Shown one piece after another: positions 8,434-17,125 of a stretch of DNA of 64,000 nt (the first letter of the stretch is position 1; each line of letters starts with the position of its first letter). Location: positions 56,105 to 120,104 of the forward strand of contig JANQPA010000115.1 of the NCBI GenBank assembly GCA_028285545.1. Reading direction: 5' to 3'. The DNA comes from Saprospiraceae bacterium. Lineage in GTDB: Bacteria; Bacteroidota; Bacteroidia; Chitinophagales; Saprospiraceae. A model generated the notes under the pieces. It was given only the letters and a program-made list of their open reading frames with translations, was not told where the DNA came from and did no database searches. Position numbers and translations under genes: made by a program.

Positions 8434-10854
8434 TCACTCAAAAGCCCCAAACTCCACCAAATGTAAACCCGGATTGGCACTATTATACAGCATATTTATT
8501 CTGAGAAAACGAGCCTTAGTTGGTTTGATTTTGTGTTCGATTCCTTCGTGTGTGGCCATTTGTGTGTTTTGGGAAAAATCAACTAGCTGGAACCAGTTTT
8601 CTCCATTTAGAGAACCTTCAATAGTATATTGGTAATAGCGCCAGTTGTCCCAAAAGGTATATACTTTTAGTCTGGAAATTTCTTCAGATTGTTCAAGATC
8701 CACTTTTACCCAATTTTCCACATCCACATGATCACCCCACATTTCCCATAGAGTGATCCGACCATTATTGGCTGGTGCTGCACCATTGGGGCGAATATGA
8801 TCATTGGAGGCAGAGATAGGCTTACCCGTGGTTAGACTTTCTTCATACCATATTTTGAAATAGGTCTCTCTCAAAGTAGATCCTATTTTTTTTCCTTCCT
8901 GATCAAATACTTGGGCTCGTAAATGACTGGTCTCCGTTATTGGTATTGGTCCCTCATAAAGTATCGAATTTGAATCCACCACCCCACCTTTGGTCTGATA
9001 TCGAATAATACTGTTCTCGTATGCTGTGGATAGAGAAAGCCAAAGGGTATCTTCAAAACGCAATTTTTCCCAGCTTCCAATAGGCAGGTCTTTCCATAAT
9101 CCTTTGGTCGAAATCTTAATAGGTTGATGGTGGTAATTTTGAAAAAATTCATTTCCAATAGCTTGGCCTTGAGCATCGACCGCACGAATATGAAGTGGTG
9201 TGGTTTCTTCTAAAATAAAGGGGTTGGGCAGAGATTGCCAGTCTTTTGCTTTAGGATCACGCTCAGTAGCATATTCCAACTGTAATTCAGGAATACGGTT
9301 GGTGGCCACTAGTTCAATATTTTTCCCAAACCAAAGGTGCTCATAAAAGTTGCCTTCTCCCAAATCAGGATAAAGCAAACCTTCCGTCTTGATCTCAAAA
9401 GGAAGGTTCAATTGTTCCAATCGTTGATCAGTTTTTTGCTGTTGGCTCCAAAATTCTTCCCAGGGAAGACTTGGTTGAGACCAAAGATGCTGGGCCATTC
9501 CCGCCACTCTGTTCCTCAGTCTTGGCATCTGATGAATCTGATTTTGTTCCCAGGCACACATAGTAGCCCCCATTACCTGGTCATTTTCTTCCAATTCTAC
9601 TCCAAAAAAATCGCCCTCATGAGCCCAGCTTTCCCAGCGATTAGGTGTCCACTGATTATAGATGTATTGGGCATCCCATTTTCGATTGTTCACTATATAA
9701 AGGGGTTTAAAGGAGGCATTAATAATGGGATAATTATTCTCTAATAAATCATGGGGATCATGATAAATATGTTCCCAAAGCATAACAATCACGTCTTTGG
9801 GAATTTCTAATTCACCTTTTTCACCAAAACCCGCCCATACAATGGTCTGCTTCCCTGTTTTTTTCACAGAATCATCTAGTCTGATTAAAAAATGACGGAA
9901 TAGCTCATGAATATTGGGCAATTCATGTTTTTTCATATAAGCCAGAGTAGCTGGGTCGTCTTCCATACCACCAAAAAAGGCTTCATCCCCACCAATATGG
10001 ACATAAGGAGAATAGGAAAAAACAGCAGCGATTTCACTAATCAATACATCAAGTGCCTGATAGGTTTCCTCCCTGGCCATGCTGATGGTATAAGGACTGT
10101 TCTCCACCTTTGCAATCCCAAATAGCTCTGGCATTTTTCTTAAAATCTCAGAAGTATGGCCCGGGACATCCAACTCAGGCACTAAAATTACTCCACGGTC
10201 ATAAGCATACTGATTCAATTCAACCAATTGAGCCTTGGTATAAGAATGATTTTCCGTGGCAAGCACAGGAAATGCATCCGAGGGAAAGGAAAATGCCGAA
10301 TCATCCGTCAAGTGTAGGTGCAGGTAATTGATTTTATACCACCGACAAAGGTCAATTATCTTTTTGATGGTTTCAGGACTGTGCCAGGCTCGAGCCACGT
10401 CCAGCATAATGCTCCTATAGTTATACAAGGGATGATCCGCAATGGTCATTCTTGGGATTTTAAATTCTTCATTCATCCCTTGCCATAATGAAGATAAGGC
10501 TAATGCTACAGCGCCATAACTTCCTCCGGTAATCGAAATATCTTTTTCTATTATCAACTGATATTCTTCTTTTTTCAATTTGGGGTTAACAGCTAAATTC
10601 AAACTGGTTTTTCCCTCTTCTAGTTTTATACCAAATAGTAAAAAATAATCTTGTTGTATTACCTTTTGCAGCGGCTCCAATTCAGGATTGTTTATTTTGA
10701 TGGTAAAACCATTTGATAAGTCTATGACTCCGGTAGAAAAAGATAGATTTTGAGGAGAAGGAATAATGATTGGGCTTAGAGGCTTGGTTTTACTACAGTC
10801 AAAAAATATTATTACCAGGAGAAGGCAAATAGCAAAGGATGATTTAGGCATCAT
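8434..10854 (-). CDS. GH20 beta-N-acetylhexosaminidase lipoprotein with F5/8-type C-terminal domain
   Basis: The protein (806 residues from the ATG at 10854) carries a lipoprotein-like signal ending in IIFFDC at residue 20. Residues 30-140 form the N-terminal GH20b domain. The catalytic barrel follows with the signature HIGGDE, giving the catalytic pair D290-E291, preceded by LHLTDD. Further on are a chitobiase-type beta domain and a final discoidin-like (F5/8 type C) domain of about 130 residues ending VEFGAFE. It should release terminal GlcNAc or GalNAc from chitin- or glycan-derived oligosaccharides in the envelope. The start was chosen to follow the upstream stop (10862) and keep the signal; longer in-frame starts overlap that gene. 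Confidence 0.9.
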   Translation of the reverse strand: MMPKSSFAICLLLVIIFFDCSKTKPLSPIIIPSPQNLSFSTGVIDLSNGFTIKINNPELEPLQKVIQQDYFLLFGIKLEEGKTSLNLAVNPKLKKEEYQLIIEKDISITGGSYGAVALALSSLWQGMNEEFKIPRMTIADHPLYNYRSIMLDVARAWHSPETIKKIIDLCRWYKINYLHLHLTDDSAFSFPSDAFPVLATENHSYTKAQLVELNQYAYDRGVILVPELDVPGHTSEILRKMPELFGIAKVENSPYTISMAREETYQALDVLISEIAAVFSYSPYVHIGGDEAFFGGMEDDPATLAYMKKHELPNIHELFRHFLIRLDDSVKKTGKQTIVWAGFGEKGELEIPKDVIVMLWEHIYHDPHDLLENNYPIINASFKPLYIVNNRKWDAQYIYNQWTPNRWESWAHEGDFFGVELEENDQVMGATMCAWEQNQIHQMPRLRNRVAGMAQHLWSQPSLPWEEFWSQQQKTDQRLEQLNLPFEIKTEGLLYPDLGEGNFYEHLWFGKNIELVATNRIPELQLEYATERDPKAKDWQSLPNPFILEETTPLHIRAVDAQGQAIGNEFFQNYHHQPIKISTKGLWKDLPIGSWEKLRFEDTLWLSLSTAYENSIIRYQTKGGVVDSNSILYEGPIPITETSHLRAQVFDQEGKKIGSTLRETYFKIWYEESLTTGKPISASNDHIRPNGAAPANNGRITLWEMWGDHVDVENWVKVDLEQSEEISRLKVYTFWDNWRYYQYTIEGSLNGENWFQLVDFSQNTQMATHEGIEHKIKPTKARFLRINMLYNSANPGLHLVEFGAFE

Positions 10855-10861
10855 AATCAAT

Positions 10862-11854
10862 TTAATTTTGTTCATTAGCCGGATTGGGTATCTGACCGGT
10901 AACATCTAAGATGCCATTCATCTTCAAATGTGTAATAATGGGTTGTTCTGCCATTCGCACCATTGTCACATGATCGAATGACATAGAATCTACAGGGTTT
11001 TGGCTTCCTCCAGTCGTCCCCAGGATGATGTAGTCCATTTCATTACGTTTCCTATGGGAAAAAGAATGGAAATGCCCATTAATAACAGTATAAGATCTCG
11101 ATGACAAGTGTTTTTCCAGTTCAGCTAGTCCTTTTTCGCCTTCTCGCATCCAAAGCGGTTTGTGCATCAAAACAAAAGTCCATCTTACATCTTGATATTT
11201 TTCCAGCACATTTTTGAAATATTGAACCTGTTCTTGGTTGATGGCCCCAATTCTTCGTTCAATCATGTGGTAATAATCGGAATCTTCGTATTTACCTTCA
11301 ATTTTCCCATCCAATATTTGGATGGCTTCAGCCCTGGCATGGTAAATTTCCAGCATCCGCTCTTCCTCAAAATCCTCGGAGTCCAACATAAGGAACAGAA
11401 CATTTTCATAAACAAAATAATAGTAGCGAGGACCAAACCTTTGCTTCCAGAATTCTCTCATTTTCGGGTTGGTAAGGTCATGGTTACCACCAAGATAAAA
11501 GAAAGGCATATTTAAGTATTCGGTTCGCTGACCAAATGAATCCCATTCCTTGGTTAGCTGCTCAAAATCCTCGGTACCACCATCGATTAAATCCCCTACA
11601 CTCAACACAAAAGTGGGGTCCAGCCTATTTAATTGGGCAACTGCACGGCTGTATACCCCTTCTCGCTCTCCTCCATTTAAATCCGAAATAATAGCGAAAG
11701 TAAAATCCTCCTCTTCCAATTCGAAATGGGTACTGGTCCAGGGAGTGGGGCCATCTGCAATATCATGTTCAAAATCAGGGATATCTTTTACAGGAGCTTG
11801 ACAGGATAAAACCAAAAAGACTAAGGATAAAATAAGTTGATTGGATAACTTCAT
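10862..11854 (-). CDS. Calcineurin-like metallophosphoesterase lipoprotein
   Basis: A 330-residue protein begins with a lipoprotein signal ending in LVLSC. The metal-binding blocks of calcineurin-type phosphoesterases follow in order: SDLNGG (D58, with asparagine where histidine is usual), SVGDLIDGG (D88), GGNHD (N124-H125), LMHKPLW and INGHFHSF. The enzyme should hydrolyse phosphomono- or diesters in the periplasm or on the cell surface. The replaced D-x-H histidine recalls purple-acid-phosphatase-like variants, but activity seems retained. The GH20 gene begins 7 bp after its stop, so both are likely expressed together. Confidence 0.85.
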   Translation of the reverse strand: MKLSNQLILSLVFLVLSCQAPVKDIPDFEHDIADGPTPWTSTHFELEEEDFTFAIISDLNGGEREGVYSRAVAQLNRLDPTFVLSVGDLIDGGTEDFEQLTKEWDSFGQRTEYLNMPFFYLGGNHDLTNPKMREFWKQRFGPRYYYFVYENVLFLMLDSEDFEEERMLEIYHARAEAIQILDGKIEGKYEDSDYYHMIERRIGAINQEQVQYFKNVLEKYQDVRWTFVLMHKPLWMREGEKGLAELEKHLSSRSYTVINGHFHSFSHRKRNEMDYIILGTTGGSQNPVDSMSFDHVTMVRMAEQPIITHLKMNGILDVTGQIPNPANEQN

Positions 11855-11931
11855 TTAGGTGTTTTGATTATAAAAATATAGTTTAATTTATAATATCCAG
11901 GATAATTCTAGATATAGTGCAGTAGACAAAA

Positions 11932-12084
11932 CTATTGTAATGCCATTTCTACACCTCTATTTCCTAAAGGAAGCACTCTTCCAATCAATTCCTTATCAAG
12001 ACTATTGCCATTACTATTGCCATTACTATTGCCATTACTATTGCCATTGACATTGCCATTGACATTGCTATTGACATTGCTCAA
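11932..12084 (-). pseudogene. Orphan open frame through the tandem repeat
   Basis: Offset by one base from the DinB gene's end, a frame is open from the TGA at 12085-12087 to the TAG at 11932-11934. Its first part is the repeat translated as alternating N-V/N-G/N-S units. Its last part reads LDKELIGRVLPLGNRGVEM then ALQ. It has no start codon near its beginning, so it cannot be an independent gene. It may be the former C-terminal tail of the DinB protein or a fragment of a lost gene. Confidence 0.35.
12001..12081. repeat. 12-bp tandem repeat at the 3' end of the DinB gene
   Basis: Four perfect copies of ACTATTGCCATT (12001-12048) are followed by GACATTGCCATT, GACATTGCTATT and GACATTGCT, in all about 6.75 units. 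The stop codon of the DinB-like gene (12068-12070) lies inside the repeat. The unit length is a multiple of three, so changes in copy number would not shift a reading frame. Confidence 0.9.
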
Positions 12085-12589
12085 TCAAAGCTGTACAGAA
12101 AGCCAAATGGTGATCATCATGTTCGGCCACAAAATACATCAGATCAACTACGGTCATGGGCGTCTTGAGCCGTGGGTGAAGAGCCGTAATTTGTATATCT
12201 GATTCTTTCAATACCCTTAAATTATTTATTAGCTGTTTGCGGTAATTTTCAAACTCTAAAATCAATTCCCCAATTGATCGACTGTTGTGATTGGCCTTAT
12301 GGGTTTTTTGATTAGTTAAATCGGCGTCTCTTAAATACTCCTTGTTTTGAGTCAGGTCTCCTACCCTGCCTATCCAGAGAGGTTCAAGATCCGCCAAGTG
12401 TCCAATTTGTTCCAGGATGGACCACTCATCTTCTTTTTTCTGAGTTAATACGGAATTCGGTAAATCCAATAATTTTACCCTCATACGTGCAGGAGTACCT
12501 TCCAAACGCTCTAAAATAACGGGAAAAAGATTGGTATTAACAGGTCCGAATTTTCTTTCGAACCAGGGAGCAATATTTATTTTTTTCAT
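12068..12589 (-). CDS. DinB/YfiT-type four-helix metalloprotein
   Basis: The 173-residue protein shows the DinB superfamily pattern: an N-terminal helix, WSILEQIGHLADLE with the first metal-binding histidine, and near the C-terminus HDDHHLAFC with two more histidines. DinB-fold proteins bind a divalent metal through these three histidines. Many act as thiol-dependent transferases, for example with bacillithiol, though the activity of most is untested. It is the last gene of a probable operon, following the PLP enzyme by 20 bp. The stop codon falls in a 12-bp tandem repeat, so the native C-terminus may have been altered. Confidence 0.8.
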   Translation of the reverse strand: MKKINIAPWFERKFGPVNTNLFPVILERLEGTPARMRVKLLDLPNSVLTQKKEDEWSILEQIGHLADLEPLWIGRVGDLTQNKEYLRDADLTNQKTHKANHNSRSIGELILEFENYRKQLINNLRVLKESDIQITALHPRLKTPMTVVDLMYFVAEHDDHHLAFCTALIEQCQ

Positions 12590-12609
12590 CAGTCGGTTGT
12601 TTTTTTTGA

Positions 12610-13770
12610 TTATTTCCTAAGTGCTTGTTCAATATCTTTTAATAAGTCTTCCTGTGATTCAATGCCCACTGAAAATCTAAGAAGACCATCGGATATTCCC
12701 ATTCCTGCTCTTTCTTCTTTTGAAAATAATACATGAGAAGTAAGATGAGGAGAACAAATGGTTGATTCCACACCACCCAAACTAACCATTGGAGAAATAA
12801 TCTGCAAGTTTTTTTGAAAATTGACAGGATCTAACCAAGGCTCTAATTCGAAAGTAATCATGCCTCCAAAACCTTTCATCTGTTTTTTTGCCAATTCATA
12901 TTGGGGATGAGAAGGAAGACCAGGATACAATACGCGCTGAATGCCCTTCATCTCTTCCAGCTTGGCAGCCAGAAACTTAGCATTTTGAGCTTGCAAATTG
13001 GTTCTTGGGCTCAAAGTTTTCATACTTCGCTCTAATAAATAGCTAGTATGCCCATCCAAAGACCCGCCCAGGCATTTAGCGTATTTTCTAACTTTATCTA
13101 TTAAGTTCTTTTTACCAGCAACAACACCTGCACAGAAATCACTATGTCCGCCCAGGTATTTGGTAGCACTGTGTAATACCAAATCGATGCCCAATTTGTA
13201 AGGGTTTTGAAAAACAGGAGAGGCAAAGGTGCTGTCTATGGCTGTTATACATTGGTGAGTTTTTGCCAATTCGGAAATTCCGGCCATATCACAAAGCAAA
13301 AGAAGAGGATTGGAAGGGGATTCAAAATAAATAAGCCTGGTATTGTTCTGAATCAGTTCTGCAAAATCCTGTACTTCATTCCCTTTAGTAAATGAATATT
13401 GGATTCCTAAATTGTCAAACATGGTCAAAACCATGTTACGAGTTCCGCCATAAAGTGAATTTTGAAAAATGACATGATCTCCCATTTTAAGCTGACTTAA
13501 GAGAGTTGTGGAGATGGCGGCCATTCCGGATGCAAAAACCATCGCATCTTCAGCACCTTCCAGTTCCTTTATTTTCTCTGCAACAGCCAATTGGTTAGGC
13601 AGATTAAAATAACGTGGATATACTATGGAGTTTTTTTCAAGATAAGGTTGAGCTGTAGCCGTAACGATTGGGCTTACTACCCCTGAACTTACAGGATCAA
13701 GGACTGTTCCCGCATGAACGCAAATGGTTTCTGGGGAGTGGGATTTTCCATTTTTCATAAAGGATAGCAT
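12610..13770 (-). CDS. Cys/Met-metabolism PLP-dependent enzyme (gamma-synthase/lyase type)
   Basis: This 386-residue protein is a fold-type I PLP enzyme of the cystathionine gamma-synthase/methionine gamma-lyase family. Diagnostic features are YPRYFNLPNQ near residue 50, the PLP-phosphate segment FASGMAAIS (80-87), the aspartate in AIDSTFASP (D179) and the PLP lysine K204 in HSATKYLGGHSD. Members form or break C-S bonds in methionine, cysteine or homocysteine metabolism. Which reaction occurs here cannot be decided by motif reading. The start at 13770 could be replaced by an ATG four codons later. It lies 9 bp after the GNAT gene in the same operon. Confidence 0.85.
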   Translation of the reverse strand: MLSFMKNGKSHSPETICVHAGTVLDPVSSGVVSPIVTATAQPYLEKNSIVYPRYFNLPNQLAVAEKIKELEGAEDAMVFASGMAAISTTLLSQLKMGDHVIFQNSLYGGTRNMVLTMFDNLGIQYSFTKGNEVQDFAELIQNNTRLIYFESPSNPLLLLCDMAGISELAKTHQCITAIDSTFASPVFQNPYKLGIDLVLHSATKYLGGHSDFCAGVVAGKKNLIDKVRKYAKCLGGSLDGHTSYLLERSMKTLSPRTNLQAQNAKFLAAKLEEMKGIQRVLYPGLPSHPQYELAKKQMKGFGGMITFELEPWLDPVNFQKNLQIISPMVSLGGVESTICSPHLTSHVLFSKEERAGMGISDGLLRFSVGIESQEDLLKDIEQALRK

Positions 13771-13779
13771 TTAATAATT

Positions 13780-14226
13780 TTATTGATAAAGATCTTCAGC
13801 TTTTCGATAGATTTCCATCAAGATTTCTGGATTGGAGATTTTGTCAAAACCAAATTTTTCATATAAACCATGGGCGTCCTGGGTGGCCAGAATTATTCTC
13901 CTCATGCCTGGAATAGCTTCTTGCTCCAGGATAAGGCCGATCATTTTCTTGCTAATGCCACGGCCTCGGTATTCCGGCAAAACAAATACGTCAGCCAGAT
14001 AAGCGAAAGTGGCATAATCAGTAACCAAACGGCAAAAAGCTATTAAGTTTTCGCCATCGTATGCCGAAAAATTCCAGGAATATTTCAAGGCCCTGCTGAG
14101 TAGAACCGAAGAAATTCCACTGGACCAATAAGACTGTTTTGAAATAAAATTATAGATAACCCAAAATCCCGAAGAATCGATTCCATCATAATAATCAATG
14201 CCCTCACAGTGATCAAGAATTTTCAT
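13780..14226 (-). CDS. GNAT family N-acetyltransferase
   Basis: The 148-residue protein shows the GNAT core: LADVFVLPEYRGRGISKKMIG, with the acetyl-CoA pyrophosphate-binding signature RGRGIS, and near the end the strand/helix ATQDAHGLYEKFGF. It should transfer an acetyl group from acetyl-CoA to an amine; the acceptor is unknown. It leads a tightly spaced three-gene operon with the Cys/Met PLP enzyme and the DinB-like protein, which hints at a role in amino acid or thiol metabolism. Length is typical for a single-domain GNAT. No signal peptide is present. Confidence 0.85.
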   Translation of the reverse strand: MKILDHCEGIDYYDGIDSSGFWVIYNFISKQSYWSSGISSVLLSRALKYSWNFSAYDGENLIAFCRLVTDYATFAYLADVFVLPEYRGRGISKKMIGLILEQEAIPGMRRIILATQDAHGLYEKFGFDKISNPEILMEIYRKAEDLYQ

Positions 14227-14459
14227 TTTAATGGATAATAATTTGAATAAGAAAATCTTTTTCCAAATGTAGCTTCCTATAAAATGAGATAACAGATGCA
14301 GATTTTGAGAAAAAACCTATAACAGTTTCATCCAATAATTTTCTGATTCCTTAATTTTTCAAAAGCAGGTGCATTAATCATTTAAAGGTAATTCTGCTGT
14401 CTATCGGTGGTAGATTTACCTTGATTATTTGAAAAACTGTAAATTCATTAAAAAAATTC

Positions 14460-15500
14460 ATGAACCCGACTCGACAATTATTTCTTCTGGGGATGGCTTT
14501 GCTCATTCCAATTATCTCAAAAGCACAATCCTATAATCAAATCAGGACCGAAGTAAATAAATATCCAGTTTTCGTTTCTCTGGAGGAAGCCCTCCTTTCA
14601 CATCAAGAGGTTTATAGGCTTGATTTGAGTAAATCAGAATTTGATTTTTCCCTTCTGTCAACACATTTACAGAAATTTGTCAACCTCCGTGAATTAATTC
14701 TATCCAACTCCTTTATTGCTGAAATACCCTCTGCTATTGGAAGCTTAAAAAACCTTCAATTTTTGGATATTCAACATTTGGATGAACCCAACACCAGTTT
14801 AAATAGGCTTCCCTCCTCCATAAGCAAATTGAAAAAACTGGTTTCTATTAACCTCATCGGCAATCCCAGTCTCGATTGGAAGAAGACTTTTAAGCAACTA
14901 TCTAAATTACCACTATTGGAAAACCTGGCCATTATGAATAATAATTTCAAGAAGCTGCCTTATGAGCTCAGTAGATTGCAACATCTGAAGATGATTTGGT
15001 TGGGTAAAAATTCCAATATGGATTTAAAAGATGCATTGATTACTTTAGGAAAACTGGATAGTTTGCAGCAAATGGGCCTGGGCGGTAATTTGTATACACA
15101 TATGCCAGACGAAATAAAGTATTTAGATCAGATTGAAAATCTTTGGTTAAGCGGTAATAAATGGGAAAGTTTGAATGGAATCGAACATTTGCCCAAACTC
15201 AGCCAACTATCCTTACACAATTGCCAGTTAAGCAGTCTTCCGGAGGCCATAAAAGCATGTAAAAATATTGGTTACCTATCTTTGGTAGAAAATCCAGGGA
15301 TGGATTTCGAAAGAGTGTTAAACCAATTACCCTCCTCGGTTGAGACATTAAATCTTAATAAGAATGCCATTAAAAGCCTCCCTGCTCAGGTTTTCCAAAA
15401 TAAAAATCTAAAAAGAATCATTCTCAGAGGAAATCCCATATCTGAATCAAATTTAGAATCCATCAAAAAGCAAAACCCAGAATTGATGGTTATTCATTAA
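14460..15500 (+). CDS. Secreted leucine-rich-repeat protein
   Basis: The 346-residue protein opens with a signal peptide (about 23 residues, ending PIISKAQ). The remainder consists of some ten leucine-rich repeats with the LxxLxxLxLxxNxLxxLP pattern, for example LRELILSNSFIAEIPSAIG, LENLAIMNNNFKKLPYEL and VETLNLNKNAIKSLPAQ. LRR solenoids bind proteins; this one is probably periplasmic or exposed on the surface. There is no sorting domain at the C-terminus. Its stop codon overlaps that of the convergent VOC gene. Ligand unknown. Confidence 0.85.
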   Translation: MNPTRQLFLLGMALLIPIISKAQSYNQIRTEVNKYPVFVSLEEALLSHQEVYRLDLSKSEFDFSLLSTHLQKFVNLRELILSNSFIAEIPSAIGSLKNLQFLDIQHLDEPNTSLNRLPSSISKLKKLVSINLIGNPSLDWKKTFKQLSKLPLLENLAIMNNNFKKLPYELSRLQHLKMIWLGKNSNMDLKDALITLGKLDSLQQMGLGGNLYTHMPDEIKYLDQIENLWLSGNKWESLNGIEHLPKLSQLSLHNCQLSSLPEAIKACKNIGYLSLVENPGMDFERVLNQLPSSVETLNLNKNAIKSLPAQVFQNKNLKRIILRGNPISESNLESIKKQNPELMVIH

Positions 15501-15895
15501 GGATTTATCTCCTTTACTTTAGTTGTCAACTCCAGCCGATGACCATCTGGATCACGGAAGTATATTGAGTAAAAATAAAGGTGATCCTGAAATTCAAAGG
15601 TAACTTCTTCCAATTTGAGATGTTGCTGAGCCTGATTAAAATTTACATTGTCTACTAAAAAGGCATAATGGTCGCCTTTTATCCAATCACCCTCCGGCAA
15701 GGGTTTTGGATTTTCCGTACGGCTAGGAAAAAGAGCTATTCCCGTACCATCTTCTGTAGTCATAAAGATTGGAAAAGGCTTCCATTCTTCAGGTTGCAAC
15801 CTTTTTAAACCCAAAATTCGCTCATACCAGCTAGCGGATTCCTCAAGGTCCTTCACCCTCAAAGCGACGTGATCCAATGATTTTATTGAAAACAT
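15497..15895 (-). CDS. Glyoxalase/VOC superfamily protein
   Basis: A 132-residue protein starts SIKSLDHVALRVKDLEESASWYERILGL, the standard opening of a vicinal oxygen chelate fold. It ends FRDPDGHRLELTTK with the second-module metal-binding histidine/glutamate region. VOC proteins include lyases, dioxygenases and resistance proteins that bind a metal through H and E residues; the reaction here cannot be named. It is convergent with the LRR gene, and the two stop codons overlap (15497-15499 and 15498-15500). A long perfect hairpin separates it from the serine hydrolase gene upstream on the same strand. Confidence 0.8.
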   Translation of the reverse strand: MFSIKSLDHVALRVKDLEESASWYERILGLKRLQPEEWKPFPIFMTTEDGTGIALFPSRTENPKPLPEGDWIKGDHYAFLVDNVNFNQAQQHLKLEEVTFEFQDHLYFYSIYFRDPDGHRLELTTKVKEINP

Positions 15896-15912
15896 AGATT
15901 CTTAAATAAATT

Positions 15913-15971
15913 AATGATAAATATAGGATTTGTGGGTGCCGATGGCACCCACAAATCCTATATTTATCATT
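15913..15971 (-). terminator. 28-bp perfect hairpin after the serine hydrolase gene
   Basis: Arms 15913-15940 and 15944-15971 are perfectly complementary over 28 bp with a 3-nt GAT loop. The stem begins 2 bp after the stop codon of the serine hydrolase gene and ends 18 bp before the VOC gene start on the same strand. There is only a weak T-rich sequence behind it (TTAATTTATTT), so it may be a terminator, a transcript-stabilising structure, or both. Its length exceeds a usual intrinsic terminator. Confidence 0.6.
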
Positions 15972-15973
15972 GT

Positions 15974-16945
15974 TTAGTTAATTACACTTCCAATCAATTG
16001 AATAAATTTCGGTCCCATCCAACCCATATTATTTCCAGGGGTATTGCTGCAAGTCTGATAACGAGTATAAATCAATTCTTTTCCAGGAAAAATAATGCAA
16101 AGTTGGCCAAAATCACCCATTGCTGCAAAATTATTATTCGCAGCATCTATCCACCAAAGATATCCATAAAAGTTACTTTGAGGGATAGGGCTGGTGGATT
16201 TGCTGACCCAATCTTCTGAAATCAATTGTTTTCCATTGAGACACCCTTTGTTTAGCATTAGTTGACCAATCCTGGAGATGTCTCTAAGGGTAGTTTTGGC
16301 ACCTCCAAAAACAATGGCATTGCCGGAAGGATCTTTCATTAAGCTTGTTGATTCCATTCCTAAAGGTTCAAATAATTTCTTTTTGAAGCAGGCCTCTACT
16401 TCCATACCACAAGCACGCTCGATAATCGGAGCTAAAAGTTGGACGCCCTCATTACTATAAGAAAAAATGGCTCCAGGGAGGGTATCTAGGGTTTGCTCCA
16501 TCAGAAAACTAAAAAAATCTTTTTCGGCAAAAATAAATCGCTTCGGGCCTGTGCTAGCTCTTCGTTTTTTGAGTCCGGAAGTCATGGTGAGAAGATGTTT
16601 AATGGTTACCTTATGTTTGCACCCTGCTTTCCATTCTGGCAGGTAATCACAAACCAGATCATTCTCGCTTTTGATAAGCCCTTCTTGGACCAATACCCCA
16701 AGCATAACTCCAGTGATGGATTTCATCAAGGAAGCTGTATTCATAAAAACAGAATCGCATTCTGAATTATACCATTCGTCAATTATTTCTCCCCGGTGAA
16801 CAACTAAGATGCCGTCTGCATCAGTATCTTGACTAGTCTGCCTCAATTCTATTAATTTTCCCGCGTCTATTCCTAAGTCTGTTTGATTGAATATTGGATG
16901 TACAATACTAATAATGAAAATGATAACTAAAGAGGTGTATTTCAT
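15974..16945 (-). CDS. Beta-lactamase-fold serine hydrolase
   Basis: Taken from the ATG at 16945, which opens a signal peptide (MKYTSLVIIFIISIVHPIF). The 323-residue protein has the active-site motif S72-L-M-K75 in NTASLMKSITG, and the second motif YSNEG around the expected distance. Such class C-like serine hydrolases (PF00144) include esterases, D-aminopeptidases and DD-peptidases, acting in the periplasm. The true substrate is unknown and a resistance role should not be assumed. A longer start at 16975 would spoil the signal peptide. It is followed by a 28-bp perfect hairpin. Confidence 0.85.
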   Translation of the reverse strand: MKYTSLVIIFIISIVHPIFNQTDLGIDAGKLIELRQTSQDTDADGILVVHRGEIIDEWYNSECDSVFMNTASLMKSITGVMLGVLVQEGLIKSENDLVCDYLPEWKAGCKHKVTIKHLLTMTSGLKKRRASTGPKRFIFAEKDFFSFLMEQTLDTLPGAIFSYSNEGVQLLAPIIERACGMEVEACFKKKLFEPLGMESTSLMKDPSGNAIVFGGAKTTLRDISRIGQLMLNKGCLNGKQLISEDWVSKSTSPIPQSNFYGYLWWIDAANNNFAAMGDFGQLCIIFPGKELIYTRYQTCSNTPGNNMGWMGPKFIQLIGSVIN

Positions 16946-17125
16946 TTCAGGCAGTTTTATGACTAAATGTAACAATCCAGAAGATGAAAGAAATATAGAA
17001 AATGGTGTAATTGGACATCAAAACCTTTGAATTAAGATAGGTGTGTCTGAGGACTATAAAAAATTACCTACATTTAAGAAATAACATGATTCACTCGTAA
17101 TTTTTTAAGTATAACTAAGTCAACT

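Noticed and set aside
12005..12202. Leu/Pro-rich plus-strand frame through the tandem repeat
   Set aside because: It is the direct translation of the 12-bp repeat and then runs antisense to the DinB gene; low complexity and no ribosome-binding context.
15974..16945. Antibiotic-resistance beta-lactamase
   Set aside because: The SxxK and YxN motifs only place it in the broad serine hydrolase family; nothing shows beta-lactam hydrolysis.
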